Translations under genes and position numbers: made by a program
Shown: piece by piece, positions 1 through 5,139 of the stretch
Layout: each line of letters starts with the position of its first letter
Numbering within the stretch: the stretch's first letter is position 1
The notes under the pieces: model-generated
Told to the model about the DNA's origin: nothing
What the model saw: the letters and a program-made list of their open reading frames with translations, nothing else
Databases searched by the model: none
Assembly (NCBI GenBank): GCA_903912795.1
Contig: CAIWIS010000124.1
Location: forward strand, 1-14,252
Reading direction: 5' to 3'
Length of the DNA stretch: 14,252 nucleotides
DNA from: an uncultured Bacteroidales bacterium
Lineage (GTDB): Bacteria; Bacteroidota; Bacteroidia; Bacteroidales; Paludibacteraceae

Positions 1-210
1 AAAAGTTTCATCTTTCAGTTTTTCGGGCTGTAAAATAGTCAACCCATTGTCCAAGGCATATTGCTTTACGGGCGAAAACTGAATTTTATGTCCACGGCCA
101 GCAGGTTTGTCGGGCATGGTAATTACTCCAACTACATTGTAATTGTTTTCGACTAATGTTTTCAGACTTTCAACCGCAAAGTCCGGTGTGCCCATAAAAA
201 CTATTCTCAT
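1..210 (-). CDS. fmt: Methionyl-tRNA formyltransferase, N-terminal part (cut by window edge)
   Basis: Seen: 70 codons read from an ATG at 210 to the window edge with no stop. The product opens MRIVFMGTPDFAVESLK and continues through a MPDKPAGRG stretch to a QPEKLKDE stretch. These are the Rossmann-type start and the conserved loop of the formyltransferase domain. Known: Fmt transfers a formyl group from 10-formyl-tetrahydrofolate to Met-tRNAfMet in the cytoplasm, so that translation can start. The active-site region and the C-terminal tRNA-binding domain lie outside the window. It starts 20 bases after the def stop on the same strand, which fits the classic def-fmt pairing of formylation with deformylation; the two are probably co-transcribed. 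The truncation is due to the window boundary and not to gene decay. Confidence 0.93.
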   Translation of the reverse strand, partial: MRIVFMGTPDFAVESLKTLVENNYNVVGVITMPDKPAGRGHKIQFSPVKQYALDNGLTILQPEKLKDETF

Positions 211-230
211 TGTAGATATGCTGTGTGTGT

Positions 231-788
231 TTATTTCGATGCCGCCTTCACTTTGTACGAAGTGCTGGCACGTCCTTTTACAATATTATTCATCTTCGAT
301 TTCAGTAGTTGGCGACGCAATGGCGAAACTTTGTCGGTAAACAAATGCCCTTCCAAATGGTCATATTCGTGCTGAATAACGCGCGCTTTAAATCCTTCAA
401 AAACATCAATATGTTCTACAAAATTTTGATCCATGTATTTAATTTTGATGGATAACGAACGTTCAACATTTTCGTGAATGCCGGGAATGCTCAAACAGCC
501 CTCTTCGGCTTGTGCGCAATCTTCGCTCATCTCTAGCATTTCGGGATTAATCATCGCCACTTTAAAATCGGCAAGCTCCGGTTTATCTTCGCGAAAAGCC
601 GCAAGGTCAATCACAAAAAGTCGGATACCTAACCCAACTTGAGGTGCAGCCAGCCCAACACCATCGGCATTGTGCATAGTTTCGTACATATTTTCAATCA
701 GCTCATTGAGCTTAGCATAATCGTTGGTAATTGGTTCAGCCACTTTGCGTAGCACCATATTTCCAAATGTGTGAATTGGTAATATCAT
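231..788 (-). CDS. def: Peptide deformylase
   Basis: The 185-residue product has all three peptide deformylase motifs. Motif I is GVGLAAPQVG at residues 43-52. Motif II is EEGCLSIPG with metal ligand Cys98. Motif III is QHEYDHLEG with ligands His140 and His144 and catalytic Glu141. Known: this cytoplasmic metalloenzyme, usually Fe2+, removes the formyl group from the N-terminal Met of new proteins. Length is normal for the family. The ATG at 788 gives the typical start MILPIHTFGN, which places the first conserved segment correctly. The gene lies between ruvX (upstream) and fmt (20 bases downstream), all on the minus strand. No separate promoter is visible in the spacer to ruvX, which instead holds a GC-rich inverted-repeat element, so it is probably transcribed from the ruvX promoter. 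Confidence 0.96.
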   Translation of the reverse strand: MILPIHTFGNMVLRKVAEPITNDYAKLNELIENMYETMHNADGVGLAAPQVGLGIRLFVIDLAAFREDKPELADFKVAMINPEMLEMSEDCAQAEEGCLSIPGIHENVERSLSIKIKYMDQNFVEHIDVFEGFKARVIQHEYDHLEGHLFTDKVSPLRRQLLKSKMNNIVKGRASTSYKVKAASK

Positions 789-808
789 TGAATAAATCTT
801 TTAAATCT

Positions 809-882
809 GCCCCAAACCCCTAAAGGGGCTTAAAGAAAATACCTTTCAGTACTAATCAACATCCCCTTCAGGGGCTTGGGGC
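809..882 (-). repeat. GC-rich inverted-repeat element, copy A (74 bp)
   Basis: Seen: the left end GCCCCAAACCCCTAAAGGGG and the right end, read on the other strand (GCCCCAAGCCCCTGAAGGGG), match at 18 of 20 positions. Each end also contains its own small hairpin (CCCC, a 4-base loop, GGGG). It fills most of the ruvX-def spacer. A second copy at 2126-2202 matches over the ends and over part of the interior (TTAGT, CTGAAA, TTCT, TTAAAGCCCC blocks). Both copies have the same orientation relative to local transcription, hence the minus-strand assignment. The architecture resembles paired REP sequences (BIME-like) or a very small MITE. No target-site duplication is evident. In a transcript it would fold into two small hairpins or one long one. 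Confidence 0.85.
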
Positions 883-887
883 AATTT

Positions 888-1301
888 CTATCTTAATGTT
901 TCTAAATACGATTGCAAAATAATGGTGGCCGAAATGCGGTCGACTAGGCCTTTGTTTTGGCGGTCTTTTTTCTTTAAACCACCATCGAGCATGGTTTTGT
1001 GTGCCAAAACGGATGTAAAACGTTCGTCCACATAAATCAGTTCAATGGCAGGGAACATTTCGCGCATTTTTTTCACAAAAGGCTCAATATACTGCATCGA
1101 TTCGGAGTTGGTGCCATTCATTTGTTTGGGCAATCCCACCACAAATTTATCCACCTGTTCGCGTGCCACATAAGCCGAAATATAAGCCAATATATCGTGT
1201 GCAGCCACTGTGTCCAAGCTGTTGGCAATAAGTTGCATGGGGTCGGTCACTGCCAATCCAACACGTTTTTGCCCATAATCTATTGCTAAAATTCGCCCCA
1301 T
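888..1301 (-). CDS. ruvX: Putative pre-16S rRNA nuclease / Holliday junction resolvase-like protein
   Basis: The 137-residue product is a full-length YqgF/RuvX protein with an RNase H-like fold. Residues 1-20 read MGRILAIDYGQKRVGLAVTD and carry the first acidic residue, Asp8. A GLPKQMNG strand follows at 55-62. VDERFTS (91-97) carries the second acidic cluster, and DRISA (121-125) carries the last acidic position. Known: E. coli YqgF takes part in maturing the 16S rRNA 5' end; earlier annotation called it a Holliday junction resolvase. The start at 1301 is preceded by a Bacteroidota -7 box (TACCTTTG, 1319-1326), predicting a very short leader. It is first in the probable ruvX-def-fmt transcription unit. 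Confidence 0.93.
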   Translation of the reverse strand: MGRILAIDYGQKRVGLAVTDPMQLIANSLDTVAAHDILAYISAYVAREQVDKFVVGLPKQMNGTNSESMQYIEPFVKKMREMFPAIELIYVDERFTSVLAHKTMLDGGLKKKDRQNKGLVDRISATIILQSYLETLR

Positions 1302-1318
1302 TCGGTTGTTATTTTCTG

Positions 1319-1326
1319 CAAAGGTA
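1319..1326 (-). promoter_or_regulatory. Bacteroidota -7 promoter box for ruvX-def-fmt
   Basis: On the minus strand the sequence reads TACCTTTG followed by CA, an exact match to the TAnnTTTG box used by the primary sigma factor of Bacteroidota. It lies 17 bases before the ruvX ATG, so the predicted leader is only about 10-13 nucleotides. No clear -33 TTTG element is seen at the usual distance. Confidence 0.65.
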
Positions 1327-1452
1327 CAAAAATCAAACTTATCTGTCGATTTTATGGCTTTGTTTTAAAAAGATTTGACAAAGAAACAATTATAAATATC
1401 CATAAAAACAGTACTACTTGTGATTTTTGATTGTAAATCCAATTAAAAATAG

Positions 1453-1460
1453 TAAATTTG
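1453..1460 (+). promoter_or_regulatory. Bacteroidota -7 promoter box for the DUF1599 gene
   Basis: TAAATTTG followed by CA matches TAnnTTTG. It faces away from the ruvX promoter across a 262-base divergent spacer with no gene. A weak ATTG at 1430-1433 sits 19 bases upstream as a possible -33 element. The start codon is at 1564, so the transcript would have an approximately 95-nucleotide AT-rich leader. No riboswitch-like structure was recognised in it. Confidence 0.65.
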
Positions 1461-1563
1461 CACTTCGAATTTAAGGTTCTAAGAAAGAGCATTACAATGC
1501 TAATATACAGTCATTTAGATTATTTAATTCGAAAGACAATCTCATTATACGAACAAAGTCAGT

Positions 1564-2106
1564 ATGAGTCAAACCGAAAAACAATTCGATCAGGTAGCCG
1601 CACTTTGCCGCGACATTTTTACAAAAAAAATGAAGGATTATGGTGCTTCATGGCGCATTCTCCGTCCACAATCAGTTACCGATCAGATTTTTATTAAAGC
1701 CAATCGTATTCGTAGTATCGAAACCAAAGGAGTCTCAAAAGTGGACGAAGGTATTCGCTCTGAACTTATTGCTATTGTCAATTACGGCATTATTGGTATT
1801 ATTCAGTTGGAGCTTGGTTTTTCAGAATCGGACGACTTGACTTATGAACGTGGCGTTGAGTTGTATACCAAATATTTAGAACAAGCCAAAGACTTAATGA
1901 TGGCCAAAAACCACGATTACGACGAAGCTTGGCGCACTATGCGTATGGAATCGTACACCGATTTGATACTCATGAAAATTTACCGCACCAAACAAATTGA
2001 AGATAATCAAGGCAAAACATTGATATCGGAAGGCATTGATGCAAATTATTTTGATATGATTAATTATGCGGTATTTGGGTTGATAAAGATTGAGGAAAAT
2101 AAATGA
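1564..2106 (+). CDS. Tandem DUF1599 (Nmad1) domain protein
   Basis: The 180-residue product is two copies of one domain. Copy 1 (about residues 20-84) and copy 2 (about 113-178) share the same blocks: KMKDYGASWRILR versus KNHDYDEAWRTMR; SVTDQIFIKANR versus SYTDLILMKIYR; GIRSELIAIVNYGIIGIIQLE versus GIDANYFDMINYAVFGLIKIE. This duplication is typical of DUF1599. As I recall, Pfam now calls the domain nucleotide modification associated domain 1, from comparative genomics of DNA base modification. The function in Bacteroidota is not established, and the helical, soluble look with no signal peptide gives no further clue. No other DNA-modification gene is in the window. It precedes the DoxX-type gene and tpiA on the same strand, a neighbourhood I recall from other Bacteroidales. 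Start: the ATG at 1564 gives MSQTEKQFDQ; there is no Shine-Dalgarno sequence. Confidence 0.85.
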   Translation: MSQTEKQFDQVAALCRDIFTKKMKDYGASWRILRPQSVTDQIFIKANRIRSIETKGVSKVDEGIRSELIAIVNYGIIGIIQLELGFSESDDLTYERGVELYTKYLEQAKDLMMAKNHDYDEAWRTMRMESYTDLILMKIYRTKQIEDNQGKTLISEGIDANYFDMINYAVFGLIKIEENK

Positions 2107-2125
2107 TAATTACACAACTATTAAT

Positions 2126-2202
2126 GCCCCAAGCCCCTAAAGGGGATGTAAGGTTAGTCTGAAATAACATCTTCTCTTAAAGCCCCTTTAGGGGTTTGGG
2201 GC
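2126..2202 (+). repeat. GC-rich inverted-repeat element, copy B (77 bp)
   Basis: This is the second copy of the 809-882 element, in the spacer between the DUF1599 gene and the DoxX-type gene. It reads GCCCCAAGCCCCTAAAGGGG at the left end and AGCCCCTTTAGGGG plus TTTGGGGC at the right. In the direction of transcription its order of parts (GGGGATGT end first, TTAAAGCCCC end last) is the same as in copy A. The interior shows conserved short blocks separated by differences. It is directly followed by a 9-bp tandem tract. Confidence 0.85.
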
Positions 2203-2237
2203 AAACTTTTCAAACTCTTCAAATCTTTCAAACAAAC
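2202..2237 (+). repeat. 9-bp tandem repeat, four units
   Basis: The tract reads as four consecutive 9-mers: CAAACTTTT, CAAACTCTT, CAAATCTTT, CAAACAAAC. It begins at the last base of the inverted-repeat element and ends 7 bases before the DoxX-type ATG, so it forms the immediate leader of that gene. No Shine-Dalgarno sequence is present. It may simply be degenerate simple sequence. Confidence 0.6.
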
Positions 2238-2244
2238 TTATATT

Positions 2245-3357
2245 ATGTCTCAAACAAATTCTAGAATAAGCAATACCATTATGCATGCAAGCCGTTTTTT
2301 GTTCGGACTTGTGTTTGTGTTTTCGGGCTTTGTGAAGGCTGTTGATCCGCTAGGCATGACCTATAAACTTCAGGATTATTTCACGGCTCTTGGTGGCATG
2401 TTTTATAGTCTGTCGGATAATGCTTTAATCCTTGCTATAGCACTTTCTGCCATCGAATTATTTATTGGGTTAAATCTTGTTTTTGCCATTCAAATTCGTC
2501 GCACAGCCTTTTTTGGTCTGCTTTTTATGCTGGTTATGACTCCGTTAACACTATGGATTGCACTTAAAAATCCGGTTTCGGATTGCGGTTGTTTTGGCGA
2601 TGCACTCAAAATATCGAATTGGGAAACTTTCTCGAAAAACATTGTACTGTTGGCGCTAATAATCACTGTGTTATTAACAACCCGTCCGCACCAAAAATTC
2701 TTTATATTATGGGTCGAATGGATAGCCATGGTTATTTTCCTTGGAACTGGAATTGGCATTTCGGCTTATGCATTCAACCATTTACCACAAATTGATTTTT
2801 TACCATATAAAAAAGGAGTTAACATTGCCGAAGGAATGAAAATTCCTGAAAATGCGCCAGCCGATAAATACGAAACAACTTTTATATACGAAAAAAACGG
2901 TACACAAAAAGAGTTCAGCTTGGAGAATTATCCAAAGGATGACTCCACTTGGGTATTTGTTGACCAAAAAACTACGCTCGTAGAAGAAGGTTTCAAGCCG
3001 CTTATTCACGACTTCACGATCTACAATGAACAACTTGAAGACATTGTTCCTGAAATAATTGCTTACGAAGGATATACTTATTTGGTTGTGATGTACGAAT
3101 TAAACAAAGCTTCGGACAAAGGTGCACAACGCGTACAAAAGTTATTTGAAAAATATGAAAACACGAATGTTCGTTTTTATGTATTAACCGCTTCGGCCGA
3201 CGAGGACATTGACGCATTTGTGCAAAAAACTGATGTGACATTCCCTTTTTACAAATCGGATCCCATTACACTTAAAACAATTATACGTGCCAATCCAGGA
3301 TTGGTTTTGATAAAAAATGGTACAATTATGGGCAAATGGCATTGGAGAGATTTTTAA
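2245..3357 (+). CDS. DoxX/MauE-type membrane protein with C-terminal thioredoxin-like domain
   Basis: The 370-residue product has an N-terminal membrane part with about five hydrophobic segments (near residues 15-33, 58-82, 88-107, 129-147, 155-176). This includes the DoxX/MauE hallmark VSDCGCFGDALK with Cys114 and Cys116, followed by NWETFSKNIVLL. From about residue 190 a soluble domain follows. Its end (FYVLTASADED, TFPFYKSD, TIIRANPGLVLIKNGTI) resembles the second half of a thioredoxin/TlpA fold, but there is no CxxC pair in it. Known: DoxX- and MauE-type proteins are linked to membrane redox reactions or disulfide formation. The substrate here is unknown. The only close cysteine pair is the Cys-Gly-Cys in the membrane region. 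Start ATG at 2245; its upstream neighbour is the DUF1599 gene and its downstream neighbour is tpiA. The TAA stop is also the first part of an 8-bp repeat array. Confidence 0.85.
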   Translation: MSQTNSRISNTIMHASRFLFGLVFVFSGFVKAVDPLGMTYKLQDYFTALGGMFYSLSDNALILAIALSAIELFIGLNLVFAIQIRRTAFFGLLFMLVMTPLTLWIALKNPVSDCGCFGDALKISNWETFSKNIVLLALIITVLLTTRPHQKFFILWVEWIAMVIFLGTGIGISAYAFNHLPQIDFLPYKKGVNIAEGMKIPENAPADKYETTFIYEKNGTQKEFSLENYPKDDSTWVFVDQKTTLVEEGFKPLIHDFTIYNEQLEDIVPEIIAYEGYTYLVVMYELNKASDKGAQRVQKLFEKYENTNVRFYVLTASADEDIDAFVQKTDVTFPFYKSDPITLKTIIRANPGLVLIKNGTIMGKWHWRDF

Positions 3358-3465
3358 TGTGTTGATGCGATGATATGATGATGTGATAATGTGATAATGT
3401 GCCAATGAGATAATGTGTTGATGTGATAATGTGTTGATGTGATAATGTGCCAATATTTTAATGAA
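3354..3465 (+). repeat. Strict 8-bp tandem array NNNATGTG, 14 units
   Basis: From the end of the DoxX-type gene the sequence splits without gaps into 14 octamers: TTAATGTG, TTGATGCG, ATGATATG, ATGATGTG, ATAATGTG (twice), CCAATGAG, ATAATGTG, TTGATGTG, ATAATGTG, TTGATGTG, ATAATGTG, CCAATATT, TTAATGAA. The last five bases are nearly constant (ATGTG). The first three vary among ATA, TTG, CCA, ATG and TTA. The first unit contains the TAA stop codon of the preceding gene. On the other strand the units read CACATTAT, CACATCAA and CACATTGG. The even period argues for slippage or expansion. No hairpin or coding role is apparent. Confidence 0.85.
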
Positions 3466-3490
3466 AGAAATTAAAAATAAATAAAACATT

Positions 3491-3651
3491 TAACGGCGAA
3501 GCCCTAATAACGTGCGAAGCAAATAACGGCGAAGCCCTATTAACGCGAAGTAAATAACGGCGAAGCCCTATTAACGTGCGAAGCCCTATTAACGGCGAAG
3601 CCCTAATAACGCGAAGCAAATAACGGCGAAGCCCTAATAACGCGAAGCAAA
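3491..3651 (+). repeat. Ten-unit array with the GCGAAGC mini-hairpin heptamer
   Basis: Ten contiguous units of 14-18 bp fill 161 bases before tpiA. Type A is TAACGGCGAAGCCCTAA (17 bp, ending in A or T). Type B is TAACGCGAAGCAAA (14 bp), with TG-containing variants of 16 and 18 bp. The order is A, B', A, B, A, A', A, B, A, B, with units starting at 3491, 3508, 3524, 3541, 3555, 3572, 3590, 3607, 3621 and 3638. Nine of the ten contain the exact heptamer GCGAAGC; the unit at 3541 has GCGAAGT. Known from DNA biophysics: d(GCGAAGC) folds into an unusually heat-stable mini-hairpin with a GAA loop. Whether this matters in the cell is inference. The array ends 25 bases before the tpiA start codon. 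Confidence 0.88.
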
Positions 3652-3676
3652 TTCAAACTAAATAATAAATAGAAAA

Positions 3677-4432
3677 ATGAGAAAAAACATTGTTGCAGGA
3701 AACTGGAAAATGAACAAAACCCTACAAGAAGGGTTGGCGTTAGCTACTGAATTGAACGAAGCATTGGCTGGCGAAACACAAAAATGTGATGTAGTAATTG
3801 GAGTTCCTTTTATTCACTTGGCAAGTGCAGTGGCTGCTGTTGATGCTAACAAAGTGGGTGTTGCTGCTCAAAACTGTGCTAACAAAGAATCAGGCGCATA
3901 TACTGGCGAAGTTAGTGCTGCTATGGTAAAATCTACTGGTGCTGGTTACATTATTTTGGGACACTCTGAGCGTCGCGAGTATTACGGCGAAACAAGTGCT
4001 ATTTTGAACGACAAAGTGGCGTTGACTTTGGCTAATGGCTTAACTCCTATTTATTGCTGCGGCGAAGCGCTTGATGTGCGTAACGCAAACGAGCAAAATG
4101 TGTATGTTAAAAACCAATTGGAAGAAACTGTTTTCAACTTATCGGCCGAAGACTTTAGCAAAATTGTAATTGCTTACGAACCAATTTGGGCTATTGGAAC
4201 TGGTGTAACTGCTTCAACTGAGCAAGCTCAAGATATGTTGGCATTTATCCGCACTATTATTGCCGAAAAATTCGGAGCTGTAATTGCTGAAAATACTTCT
4301 ATCCTTTATGGTGGTAGCTGTAATGCTAAAAATGCACCTGAACTTTTTGCTCAACCTGATATTGATGGTGGACTTATTGGTGGTGCTTCGTTGAAAGTAG
4401 CTGATTTCAAAGCTATTATTGATGCTTTTTGA
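3677..4432 (+). CDS. tpiA: Triosephosphate isomerase
   Basis: The 251-residue product is a complete TIM barrel enzyme. It shows AGNWKMN (residues 7-13) with catalytic Lys11, LGHSERR (94-100) with His96, and AYEPIWAIGTG (166-176) with the catalytic base Glu168. The phosphate-binding segments YGGS (211-214) and GGLIGGASLK (231-240) are also present. It interconverts dihydroxyacetone phosphate and glyceraldehyde 3-phosphate in the cytoplasm, in glycolysis and gluconeogenesis. The start MRKNIVAGNW is standard. The ATG follows an A-rich stretch with no Shine-Dalgarno sequence. No clear TAnnTTTG box was found in the repeat-filled 319-base spacer upstream. It may therefore be read through from the DoxX-type gene, in which case both repeat arrays are in its mRNA leader. 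A strong terminator follows at 4462. Confidence 0.98.
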   Translation: MRKNIVAGNWKMNKTLQEGLALATELNEALAGETQKCDVVIGVPFIHLASAVAAVDANKVGVAAQNCANKESGAYTGEVSAAMVKSTGAGYIILGHSERREYYGETSAILNDKVALTLANGLTPIYCCGEALDVRNANEQNVYVKNQLEETVFNLSAEDFSKIVIAYEPIWAIGTGVTASTEQAQDMLAFIRTIIAEKFGAVIAENTSILYGGSCNAKNAPELFAQPDIDGGLIGGASLKVADFKAIIDAF

Positions 4433-4461
4433 TTCAAATACATCAAAATAAACAATATAAG

Positions 4462-4494
4462 AATCCTGCAAATTCGTTTGCGGGATTTTTTTTT
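4462..4494 (+). terminator. Intrinsic terminator of tpiA
   Basis: AATCCTGCAAA and TTTGCGGGATT pair over 11 positions (one G-T wobble) around a TTCG tetraloop, with nine T's in a row at 4486-4494. It lies 30 bases after the tpiA stop. This is the clearest intrinsic terminator in the window and ends the plus-strand unit that begins at 1564. Confidence 0.92.
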
Positions 4495-4495
4495 G

Positions 4496-4503
4496 TATTT
4501 TTG
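4496..4503 (+). promoter_or_regulatory. Bacteroidota -7 promoter box for the YciO-type gene
   Basis: TATTTTTG followed by CA matches TAnnTTTG and begins one base after the terminator T-run. A TTTG within the terminator stem (4477-4480) is 15 bases upstream, shorter than the usual spacing. It lies 30 bases before the TTG start at 4534. Confidence 0.5.
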
Positions 4504-4533
4504 CAACGAATTTCCTATCAATAAATTACAAAA

Positions 4534-5139
4534 TTGATAATTAAGTTATACGATACAAATCCGAATGCAGCCGAAATTCGACGAATAGTTGCTGCGTTGC
4601 GAGCAGGTGGTGTTATAATACTGCCTACCGATACAGTGTATGCCTTGGCTTGCGATATTTTTTGCCAATCGGCTGTGGAGTCAATCACAAAACTTAAGAA
4701 TCATGACATGCGCCGAGCTAACTTATCGTTTATTTGTAGCGAGTTAAGCGAAGTAAGCGAATATGCCAAGATGGACGATTTTGCATTTAAGTTGATGAAA
4801 CGTAATCTTCCTGGCCCCTTTACTTTTATCTTACCCGGAAGTAGTAAGTTGCCCAAGTTATTCAAAAACCGCAAAACAGTTGGTATACGTATGCCTAACA
4901 ATAACATAGCGCTCGAAATTGTACGTGAGTTAGGCAACCCGCTTATGGTTAGTTCCATATTTACCGACGAAGACACAACCGAATACATTACTGATCCAGA
5001 GCTAATTGAAGAAAAATATGGCAATCAGGTTGATTTTGTAATTGATGGTGGTTATGGCGGAGTAGAACACTCCACCATTATTGACTGTACCAACGATGAA
5101 CCCGAAGTTATCCGACAAGGAGCAGGCGAGTTGGTTTAA
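4534..5139 (+). CDS. YrdC/Sua5/YciO family protein (threonylcarbamoyl-AMP synthase-like)
   Basis: The 201-residue product has the YrdC fold markers. These are PTDTVYALACD at residues 31-41 (the more usual form has Gly at position 37), a KNHDMRRANLSFIC segment in place of the KxRP motif, LPGPFTFILPG (92-102), VGIRMP (116-121) and HSTIIDCT (179-186). Known: TsaC/Sua5 enzymes make L-threonylcarbamoyl-AMP from threonine, bicarbonate and ATP for the t6A37 modification of ANN-decoding tRNAs. This sequence looks closer to the YciO branch, whose role is less certain. The start is a TTG: an in-frame TAA at 4522 excludes anything longer, and TTG gives the family-typical MIIKLYDTNP. Its stop overlaps the convergent hydrolase gene by 4 bases within TTTAAA. 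Confidence 0.82.
   Translation: MIIKLYDTNPNAAEIRRIVAALRAGGVIILPTDTVYALACDIFCQSAVESITKLKNHDMRRANLSFICSELSEVSEYAKMDDFAFKLMKRNLPGPFTFILPGSSKLPKLFKNRKTVGIRMPNNNIALEIVRELGNPLMVSSIFTDEDTTEYITDPELIEEKYGNQVDFVIDGGYGGVEHSTIIDCTNDEPEVIRQGAGELV

Noticed and set aside
1..210. Possible fmt pseudogene
   Set aside because: The frame is intact to the window edge and all visible motifs are conserved. The truncation is only the window boundary.
888..1301. Calling ruvX a Holliday junction resolvase
   Set aside because: The older name rests on fold likeness to RuvC; evidence known for YqgF points to 16S rRNA maturation, so the call keeps that role first.
1458..1697. 79-codon plus-strand frame starting near the promoter of the DUF1599 gene
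   Set aside because: It starts at or before the predicted transcription start and overlaps the well-supported DUF1599 gene in another frame. No family likeness.
3184..3489. Minus-strand open frame over the octamer array, giving repeated HYHI-type peptides
   Set aside because: It overlaps the 3' end of the DoxX-type gene antisense, and its peptide merely reflects the 8-bp repeat. No promoter or family resemblance was seen.
3491..3651. CRISPR-like array before tpiA
   Set aside because: Units are contiguous and 14-18 bp long with no unique spacers of 25-40 bp, and no cas genes are present. It is a tandem repeat.
4062..4068. A further GCGAAGC inside tpiA; others in fadD (near 12158) and in the OmpA-family gene (near 13044)
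   Set aside because: Each is explained by ordinary coding sequence (in tpiA it falls in the conserved CCGEAL segment). Single copies within genes are not evidence for the array's function.
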